From CAYQUC01 sp048061315 (GTDB lineage: Bacteria; Pseudomonadota; Gammaproteobacteria; UBA6429; Thiohalophilaceae), in assembly GCA_048061315.1 (NCBI GenBank), contig JBGMRJ010000050.1:1-20308 (forward strand): a stretch of 20,308 nt of DNA, given 5' to 3'. How positions within the stretch are numbered: position 1 is the stretch's first letter; each line of letters opens with the position of its first letter. Positions 14,683-20,308 of this stretch are shown here, piece by piece. The notes beneath the pieces are model-generated. The model was not told the origin of the DNA. It saw nothing but the letters and a program-made list of their open reading frames with translations, and searched no databases. The position numbers and the translations under genes were made by a program.

Positions 14683-15954
14683 ATGCGTAAATTGATAACT
14701 CGAAGTAGTATTGTATTGTTAGTTAGCATGATAACGAGTTGTAATACTATGCCTATCCCTGCCTGGGTTGAAAATAAAAGTGAACACTATACTACTACTG
14801 ATTATTTACTAGGCCATGGTATTGGCGACAATCAGGAGATTGCAGAAGAAAATGCTTCCAAAAAAATTACGCTTCAATTTAAAGATGTTGCATCAATAGA
14901 TGAACTCGATTCACAAACAAAAATTATTTTTAATCAAATTGAATTTGAACAACCCTGGGTTGATACCGATGCTAGCGAAACTCATGTCCTTGCCTATATT
15001 TCTCGAAACAAGGCTGCATCGTTTATTTACAGCAAAATGCTGGCTCTGGATGAACTAACTTACCGCTTTTTTGAGTTAGCTAAAAAGACCACCGATTTAC
15101 TGGAACAAACCAGCTATATTGATAGTGCTATCAGCGCTCAAACTAATAGAATAGGCTTAAAGCCCATCTTAAAAATAATCACCTCCGAAAATGATATTCC
15201 CAGTGAATATAACATTAAACGATTATCAAAAATTCGGGATCAATTACAGGCCAGGATAAACTTAACTGTCGAAATCAAAAATGCAAAAGATACACCGTCT
15301 GGATTTGATATTGATTCAGTTATAAAAAACAGTCTGGATGCGGCAGGATTTGTTCGAAATGATAAAAAAACGTCTAAAAATCGTTTGATAGTCGAACTAA
15401 AAGTAACTGATTCACCGAAATCGCAATCATCTGACGGCCTCTTTATGCAAGGTGTGCTCACGACTACATTACAACATACCGGAGATGAATCTGATCGCGG
15501 TCAGTATCAATGGACTTTTAATGCAACTGCAAAAGATCAGAATTCACTCATTCAAAAATCACAGGAAATTTTATCAAAGCAGTTAAATGCGAAATTAAAG
15601 CACGTTTTAATGGATATGATGATTATTGAATACATCTCTGATGAGAATATACCCAGTCAAGACTACGTAGATATAGACATGCCGGAATTTAATTCAAATG
15701 AAGAGACACCTCCGGAAACGAATAAAGAAAACCAAGCTCAAGCAAAAGAAACAACATCAGAATCTCAACCTACTACTGAATCTGACCCAGCAAAAACCGA
15801 AGCTGCTGCAATTGTCGCAGAACCCGTTAAAGACGCTGCTCTTAAAAAAACAACGGCTGACACTGAAACTCAAAAAAGCGATTCAAAACAAGTTGAGCCC
15901 AGTACTATTGATGTGGAAGATCCCGTTAGCACCCTGCCGCCACTCTCAAACTAA
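14683..15954 (+). CDS. LPP20-like lipoprotein with acidic low-complexity C-terminus
   Basis: This 423-residue protein has a lipobox ITSC (Cys20). A segment resembling the LPP20 family follows at about 24-115: PAWVENKSEHYTTTDYLLGHG, then a run of Ala/Glu helix. A middle domain (about 190-310) contains alternating strands (RLIVELKVTDSP, GVLTTTLQHTG, QYQWTFNATAK). From about 330 to the end it is a disordered tail rich in Glu, Thr, Gln, Lys, Ala and Pro. It is probably attached to a membrane facing the periplasm, but the role is unknown. AAAGGG lies nine bases before the ATG. NadC follows after 12 bases, so the two are likely co-transcribed. The LPP20 assignment rests on pattern recognition of the N-terminal third only. 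Confidence 0.75.
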   Translation: MRKLITRSSIVLLVSMITSCNTMPIPAWVENKSEHYTTTDYLLGHGIGDNQEIAEENASKKITLQFKDVASIDELDSQTKIIFNQIEFEQPWVDTDASETHVLAYISRNKAASFIYSKMLALDELTYRFFELAKKTTDLLEQTSYIDSAISAQTNRIGLKPILKIITSENDIPSEYNIKRLSKIRDQLQARINLTVEIKNAKDTPSGFDIDSVIKNSLDAAGFVRNDKKTSKNRLIVELKVTDSPKSQSSDGLFMQGVLTTTLQHTGDESDRGQYQWTFNATAKDQNSLIQKSQEILSKQLNAKLKHVLMDMMIIEYISDENIPSQDYVDIDMPEFNSNEETPPETNKENQAQAKETTSESQPTTESDPAKTEAAAIVAEPVKDAALKKTTADTETQKSDSKQVEPSTIDVEDPVSTLPPLSN

Positions 15955-15966
15955 GAATTTTGATTA

Positions 15967-16812
15967 ATGCCCATTCAATTACCACCATTAGAGTCTATCA
16001 AACAACAGGTAAAAATTGCCCTGCACGAAGATATCGGTGATTGTGATGTTACTGCTCAATTAATTGCAAGTGATCGTATGGCACATGCCACAGTCCTTTG
16101 CCGCGAACCCGGTATTTTATGTGGCTCAGCCTGGTTTGATATGGTGTTTAAGCAACTCGATCCCAATATTGGCATTCGATGGTTAATCCAGGATGGTGCC
16201 GTTATTAAAGAGAATCAGGAATTATGTACGTTTAATGGCCCGGCTCGAACATTACTAACCGGAGAACGAACAGCTCTTAATTTTTTACAACTGTTATCCG
16301 GTACTGCATCAACAGTGCAGCACTATGCACAGGCAATTTCGAATACCAAGACAAAACTTCTCGATACCCGCAAGACTATTCCAGGATTACGCGACGCCCA
16401 AAAATATGCAGTGCGTTGTGGTGGTGGTGAAAACCATCGATTTGGTTTGTATGACATGATTTTAATTAAAGAAAACCACATTGAAAGTGCCGGCTCGATT
16501 ACATTAGCGCTACATGCTGCCCAACGGCAATTTCCCAAGCTGCCAATCGAGGTTGAAGTTGAAAAGCTCATCGAATTGGAAGAAGCGCTCGATGCCGGGG
16601 CTACGCGAATTTTACTCGACAATATGTCTCTCGAGGTACTACGACAGGCAGTTAAAATTAATAAGAACCGGGCAAAACTGGAAGCATCCGGAAACGTTAA
16701 TTTTGACACTCTTTATGATATTGCGTTAACCGGAGTTGATTATATTTCGATTGGTGCTATTACAAAAAACCTCAAAGCACTCGATTTATCCATGATTTTA
16801 TCCTCTATATAA
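15967..16812 (+). CDS. nadC: Nicotinate-nucleotide pyrophosphorylase (carboxylating)
   Basis: NadC (quinolinate phosphoribosyltransferase) converts quinolinate and PRPP into nicotinate mononucleotide, CO2 and pyrophosphate, in de novo NAD synthesis. The 281-residue length is typical. Key motifs are HEDIGDCDVTA (20-30), GERTALNFLQLLSGTAS (99-115), LDTRKTIPGLRDAQKYAV (132-149), CGGGENHRFGLYDMILIKEN (151-170), IEVEVEKLIELEEAL, and IGAITKN near the end. The Arg, Lys and His residues of the PRPP and quinolinate site are all present. In E. coli nadC also lies next to and divergent from ampDE. Here a symporter and a lipoprotein sit between them. The ribosome binding site is weak, so translation may be coupled to the lipoprotein gene 12 bases upstream. 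Confidence 0.97.
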   Translation: MPIQLPPLESIKQQVKIALHEDIGDCDVTAQLIASDRMAHATVLCREPGILCGSAWFDMVFKQLDPNIGIRWLIQDGAVIKENQELCTFNGPARTLLTGERTALNFLQLLSGTASTVQHYAQAISNTKTKLLDTRKTIPGLRDAQKYAVRCGGGENHRFGLYDMILIKENHIESAGSITLALHAAQRQFPKLPIEVEVEKLIELEEALDAGATRILLDNMSLEVLRQAVKINKNRAKLEASGNVNFDTLYDIALTGVDYISIGAITKNLKALDLSMILSSI

Positions 16813-16865
16813 GTAGTTCTTCATATAGCAAAAAATAATTCATAAAAATGCATTAAAATTGAGTG

Positions 16866-16900
16866 GATTCATTGACGAATCGCAAACTGTCATATATACC
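16866..16900 (+). promoter_or_regulatory. Promoter of the IscR-like gene with a dyad over the -35 box
   Basis: TTGACG (16872-16877) and TATACC (16895-16900) are separated by exactly 17 bases and lie 65 bases before the ATG at 16966. This is a good sigma-70-type promoter. An inverted repeat GATTC (16866-16870) and GAATC (16877-16881) brackets the -35 box and is a possible operator. Neither a canonical IscR type 1 site nor a convincing type 2 site could be read here. Confidence 0.5.
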
Positions 16901-16965
16901 TTTTAATTATCAAGCTTTTAATTTCAACCCCCCATTAAGATAATTGAGCATTTAAAGGAAAAAAC

Positions 16966-17424
16966 ATGAAACTATCAACAAAAGGGCGCTATGCCGTTAC
17001 TGCCATGATGGAAGTAGCACTTAGGGCGAATAAAGGCCCAATCACACTCGCCGATATCTCTGTAACACAAGGAATATCAAATTCGTATTTAGAACAACTA
17101 TTTAGCCAATTACGACGTCATGGTCTGGTTAAAGGTGTTCGTGGCCCACGCGGTGGTTACAGTCTGGCTAAAGACCTGAATGAAATCACCATTGCCGACA
17201 TCATCATCGCTGTTGACGACAAAACCAAAGCCGTTAATGCTGATGCTGCAGCCGAAGCTAGCACCACAAAAGCTCCATCGCTAACGGATGAAATGTGGCA
17301 ACGTTTGAGTAAGCAGTTGTATGAATTTTTGAGTGGCCTGACATTAGCGGATTACATTGAGCAAAATGCGGTATCGTCAATATCACCAAATTCATCTCAA
17401 ACTATTCCTCAGCAACACCACTAA
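16966..17424 (+). CDS. iscR: IscR-like Rrf2-family regulator lacking all Fe-S ligands
   Basis: This 152-residue regulator is very close to E. coli IscR in its winged-helix DNA-binding half: KGRYAVTAMMEVAL, ADISVTQGISNSYLEQLFSQ (with Glu43 kept) and VRGPRGGYSLAKD. It aligns to IscR without gaps to about residue 106. The cluster-binding segment has lost every ligand: positions 92, 98, 104 and 107 (Cys, Cys, Cys, His in E. coli) read Ala, Ala, Pro, Thr, and the protein contains no Cys at all. The part after it (MWQRLSKQLYEFLSGLTLAD) again resembles IscR. No iscS, iscU or hsc genes follow; the next gene is convergent. It should bind DNA constitutively or sense something else. AAAGGA seven bases before the ATG supports the start. 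The symbol reflects similarity, not proven function. Confidence 0.9.
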   Translation: MKLSTKGRYAVTAMMEVALRANKGPITLADISVTQGISNSYLEQLFSQLRRHGLVKGVRGPRGGYSLAKDLNEITIADIIIAVDDKTKAVNADAAAEASTTKAPSLTDEMWQRLSKQLYEFLSGLTLADYIEQNAVSSISPNSSQTIPQQHH

Positions 17425-17444
17425 AATACTGTAACCGTATTGTT

Positions 17445-17463
17445 ACGCAATGGATTGCGTTTT
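17445..17463 (+). terminator. Probable intrinsic terminator of the IscR-like gene
   Basis: ACGCAA (17445-17450) and TTGCGT (17455-17460) form a six-base stem with a TGGA loop. A short run of T follows on the plus strand, 20 bases after the stop codon. The U-tract is only three to four bases, so termination may be weak. It stands between two convergent genes, where a terminator is expected. Confidence 0.5.
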
Positions 17464-17474
17464 ACAGCTTAAAA

Positions 17475-18290
17475 TCAATCTTTCTTAAATTTATTTAAAA
17501 CCTGCGACATCGGATTAGCCGTTTTCTTGTTCTTTTGCTCTTGAGCGCTTTCAACCGCATATTGCTTTTCCATCTCTTGTAATTCTGCTGCACGACGCTT
17601 TTTTTCTATTTTTAAATTTTTCTGTATTTTGGCTTTGAGCCCTTCTTCCATATCCAGTCCAAAAAAGTCATCAACCTGATGAGTAATGTATCGCGCTAAA
17701 TGATCCATAAAATCAGACTTAACGTCTTCAACTTGCAAGCGACGTGCTTTTAAACCAAATTCCTCGAAATTCTTCACTTTTAGACTAATACAGGAATTGT
17801 CGATATCTGCAGTAAATTCAAATCCTACGTGAACTGTAGACTTAATAGTAAAATCAGCGCGTACTACTGTGTGTACGCGATCATATTCATTTTTTTGTTG
17901 AAAATCGAGTGTAGTGGTTTTCAAAAAGTCAGCGACACGGCTCACATTTTTTTCACCCTCGACAGGAAATTTTTTAGGCTCGGCTTTACTGCAGCTGAAT
18001 TTCAGCATGATTTGCGTCATCTTCTGACGACTATCAACATATAAGGAATAGTCCGATTGTTTGAGATCTTTTAACCTGCCCAACGGACCGAGGTTATAAT
18101 TGACAAATATCTCGTCCTCCAGGTAATTCAGGTGTTCTACAACTTCATTCAAATAACCATAAAGTTCTTTTAAAGCCGGAACGATAGACTCCTTATAATA
18201 AAGCTCTCTTTTTTCACGTGCAATACGCAGCTGATCTTCATCAGCCTTTTTGGAACCGGATTTTTTACGTAAATCGTCTAAATAACCCAT
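17475..18290 (-). CDS. Cytoplasmic protein of unknown function with coiled-coil C-terminus
   Basis: This 271-residue protein has no signal or membrane segment. The N-terminus is basic (MGYLDDLRKKSGSKKADEDQ) and followed by a helical region (PALKELYGYLNEVVEHLNYL, about 38-57). The middle (about 95-190) looks like a beta-rich domain (VVRADFTIKSTVHVGFEFTA, then CISLKVKNFEEFGL). The end (about 205-255) is a charged helix with heptad character (KAKIQKNLKIEKKRRAAELQ). I do not recognise the family, though the sequence has the balanced look of a conserved protein. It converges on the IscR-like gene with 50 bases between. The ATG at 18290 has only a weak, distant AGAG upstream. Nothing in the sequence gives a function. 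Confidence 0.75.
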   Translation of the reverse strand: MGYLDDLRKKSGSKKADEDQLRIAREKRELYYKESIVPALKELYGYLNEVVEHLNYLEDEIFVNYNLGPLGRLKDLKQSDYSLYVDSRQKMTQIMLKFSCSKAEPKKFPVEGEKNVSRVADFLKTTTLDFQQKNEYDRVHTVVRADFTIKSTVHVGFEFTADIDNSCISLKVKNFEEFGLKARRLQVEDVKSDFMDHLARYITHQVDDFFGLDMEEGLKAKIQKNLKIEKKRRAAELQEMEKQYAVESAQEQKNKKTANPMSQVLNKFKKD

Positions 18291-18471
18291 AAATCAATAA
18301 AATCTCTTTTATTTTTTATACCTATATAATAGTAACTCTATGGTATTTCAGATTGCGGTATTTATCTAGTAAATTAGTGTTTACTGTTACTTAAATATTA
18401 TCGACTAAACAAGGTGGAATTGAAGTGATTTTGATAAAATAGGAGGTTAAAAATTAAAAATCATAATAAAT

Positions 18472-18507
18472 ATCAAGTCTTTACTTATCACTAAGTAAAG
18501 ACTTGAT
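18472..18507 (-). terminator. Terminator-like 16-bp hairpin after the FG-GAP gene
   Basis: ATCAAGTCTTTACTTA (18472-18487) and TAAGTAAAGACTTGAT (18492-18507) are perfect reverse complements around a four-base loop, starting eight bases beyond the FG-GAP stop codon. On the minus strand the stem is followed by a T-rich but interrupted stretch. It therefore looks like an AT-rich intrinsic terminator and may act on both strands. Confidence 0.65.
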
Positions 18508-18514
18508 TAGATTA

Positions 18515-20308
18515 TTACGGCAGGTTAGTTATACAGAGATTGGTTGCAGTAAAGTAATTACAACCAAAGATAACATAGGTTTCACCACTTGAAGATTGAC
18601 CATTAGCATCAGCCTTCGAAGCACCAATAGCGAAATCTGTTATACCATCACCATTAAAATCACCAACTGTACTAACTGCAATACCACTGTTATCCGACAT
18701 GCTAATACCTCTAGCGACAAAGCCTAACGAACCATCTGCACTAGCTGAGCTTAATGTTGATAAATCTAATATCGGACCCCAGTTAGCTTTACCGAATATA
18801 ATATAAGACTCACCGGCATCGGTGAAAGTTGCAACATTAGCAAGACTTGCGCTGGTTATAAAATCATCAATTTGATCGCCATTTACATCGCCTAGATTAC
18901 TAACGGCAATACCATTTTGATCATTGCTGGCAATACCTTGAATGATAAAGCCTTCAGCGCCAGCACCAGCCGCAAAAGTTGATAATTTAATAACGGGTGT
19001 TGGCCAGTTAACATTTGCTCCCAGCATTTTACCGAATACAACGTAAGATTCACCGGCAGTTGTCACGCCATTAGGATCCGACTTTTGCGCACCAATAATA
19101 ATATCAACTACACCATCATTATTAATGTCGCCAGCTGAACTCACTGAGGAGCCACTTTGGTCGCCAACAGATATACCTTGAATAACAAATCCGGTAGAAC
19201 CATTAGCACCTGCTGCAGTTAACGATGACAAATTAAATGATGGAGCCCAAGTAGCACCATTAACTCGTCCGAAGATAACATAGGTTTCACCCGCCTTTGA
19301 AACACCGGCAGCAGTCGCATCACGTGAACCAATTATAATATCATCATAGGAATCGCCATTAACATCACCAGCACCACTAACAGCCCAGCCACTAAAGTCA
19401 CCAGAATCAATACCATTGATAACAAAACCATTTGCAGCTGTTGTGTCCGCAGCTAATGATGACAAGTCAAAACTATCTGGCCATGCTGCTGTTCGTCCAA
19501 ATACAACATATGAATAACCTGGAGTGGCTGCTGAAATTTTTCCACGAGCACCAATAATAATATCACTAACACCATCATTATTAATATCACCGGCATTTTT
19601 CACAGAGTTACCTGTTAAGTCACCGGCATTGACACCATTAATTGTAAATCCTAATGATAAAGCTGGATTTGCTGGATCGATAGGAAATGTTTTTGGTGCT
19701 AAGTTCAGAACAGGTGTAGCAGTCCAATCAAGCTTACCATAGATAACATAAGCCTTACCTGCTTCCTTATTGGCATAAAGTGTAGTTCCTTTATCGGTGT
19801 CGGCTTCTGCAGCACCAATAATGAAATCTGTTTTACCATCACCATTAATGTCACCAAGACCACTAACCGAAATACCACTTCGATCATTTGCTCGATTCCC
19901 TTTAATGATAAAACCATTTGTACCATCGAGTGATGATAGTTCTAAACTAGCAGGCCAGGTAAAATTACTTTGACCAAATACAACATAGGTTTCACCTGGA
20001 TCCGGTTTTTGATCTGTTCCTAGAGAATTGTCTCCATTACCACCACTTGCACCAATAATTAGATCTGGAACAAAATCCCCATTAACATCAACACTGCTGA
20101 CAGACACACCACTAAAGTCATCGATATTAATACCGTTAATTTTAAAGCCGTTGTTGCCTTTTAGAGAAGATAAATCAAGCACAGTCTTAGCCCAACGAGT
20201 TGCATCTAATGGGAAGAAGTCATTGATATCGTCAACTTTATCATTATCGTCATCAGGATCAGCGTTGTTGCCTATGCCATCATTGTCACTATCTAACCAT
20301 TCGTCAAA
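18515..20308 (-). CDS. FG-GAP repeat (integrin-alpha-like beta-propeller) protein, N-terminus outside the window
   Basis: The frame is open to the right edge, so this is the last 597 residues of a larger protein. The first visible 40 residues are Asp-rich thrombospondin-type-3 calcium repeats (SDNDGIGNNADPDDDND, then DFFPLDATRW). Seven repeats of about 75-85 residues follow, each with GFxIxGI...GxSVS, a calcium loop such as GDINGDGKTDFIIGA, and a closing GETYVVFG strand. Seven FG-GAP blades make one complete integrin-type propeller. Loop variants are VDVNGDFVPD, GDINGDGKTD, GDINNDGVSD, GDVNGDSYDD, GDINNDGVVD, GDVNGDQIDD and GDFNGDGITD. The protein ends 12 residues after the last blade (CNYFTATNLCITNLP) with two Cys. 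It is probably secreted or surface-bound and calcium-dependent. An internal GTG at 20182 is not the real start, because the upstream residues are plainly part of the protein. Confidence 0.92.
   Translation of the reverse strand, partial: FDEWLDSDNDGIGNNADPDDDNDKVDDINDFFPLDATRWAKTVLDLSSLKGNNGFKINGINIDDFSGVSVSSVDVNGDFVPDLIIGASGGNGDNSLGTDQKPDPGETYVVFGQSNFTWPASLELSSLDGTNGFIIKGNRANDRSGISVSGLGDINGDGKTDFIIGAAEADTDKGTTLYANKEAGKAYVIYGKLDWTATPVLNLAPKTFPIDPANPALSLGFTINGVNAGDLTGNSVKNAGDINNDGVSDIIIGARGKISAATPGYSYVVFGRTAAWPDSFDLSSLAADTTAANGFVINGIDSGDFSGWAVSGAGDVNGDSYDDIIIGSRDATAAGVSKAGETYVIFGRVNGATWAPSFNLSSLTAAGANGSTGFVIQGISVGDQSGSSVSSAGDINNDGVVDIIIGAQKSDPNGVTTAGESYVVFGKMLGANVNWPTPVIKLSTFAAGAGAEGFIIQGIASNDQNGIAVSNLGDVNGDQIDDFITSASLANVATFTDAGESYIIFGKANWGPILDLSTLSSASADGSLGFVARGISMSDNSGIAVSTVGDFNGDGITDFAIGASKADANGQSSSGETYVIFGCNYFTATNLCITNLP

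Noticed and set aside
18441..18479. Strong AGGAGG on the plus strand at about 18441
   Set aside because: Only a non-ATG frame of about 13 codons follows, running into a hairpin. There is no credible gene.

Overview
The window looks like chromosomal DNA of an AT-rich, Gram-negative gammaproteobacterium. The evidence is an AmpD/AmpE pair facing a nadC gene, an IscR-type regulator, several lipobox proteins (one with a glycine run right after the acylated Cys) and a predicted outer-membrane beta-barrel ending in Phe. The genus cannot be told from the sequence. There are no rRNA or tRNA genes, no CRISPR array and no intact insertion sequence.

Layout. (1) 1-3563, all minus strand: a cut-off membrane protein, a small secreted DUF1566 (Lcl_C) protein, and an 885-residue surface lipoprotein of Ig-like and FN3 modules ending in the same DUF1566 module. 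A hairpin lies over the ribosome binding site of the large gene. (2) 3564-4141, no intact gene: a start-less remnant of a CsrA-like gene (minus) next to an orphan reading frame (plus), in locally GC-richer DNA. (3) 4142-7200, minus strand: a probable operon, read thioredoxin-like protein -> DUF4266 lipoprotein -> DUF3570 outer-membrane barrel -> ApbE-type FMN transferase. This is the best candidate for a poorly described system: an extracytoplasmic redox or flavin machine in which one small lipoprotein ends in a Gly-Cys-Gly-Cys-Asn tail. (4) 7383-8237: an unrecognised exported helical protein. (5) 8294-11305: cobU-cobT-cobC-cobS, the nucleotide-loop assembly (late) steps of cobalamin synthesis or salvage. 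(6) 11383-12921: ampD-ampE, peptidoglycan recycling. (7) 13135-16812, plus strand: an AGCS-family sodium:amino-acid symporter, an LPP20-like lipoprotein and nadC. (8) 16966-17424: an IscR-like Rrf2 regulator in which all four [2Fe-2S] ligands are replaced. (9) 17475-18290: a conserved-looking coiled-coil protein of unknown function. (10) 18515 to the right edge: the C-terminal part of a secreted FG-GAP protein with seven beta-propeller repeats preceded by thrombospondin-type-3 calcium repeats.

How the genes fit together. Housekeeping functions (NAD synthesis, cobalamin nucleotide-loop assembly, wall recycling) occupy the centre. They are flanked by surface and redox accessory functions on the left and by a regulator and an adhesin-like protein on the right. 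The points most worth pursuing are the cluster-less IscR, the thioredoxin/DUF4266/DUF3570/ApbE operon with its overlapping start and 13-bp intercistronic hairpin, and the CsrA-like remnant close to a lipoprotein leader that carries GGA motifs in a hairpin loop and at the Shine-Dalgarno.
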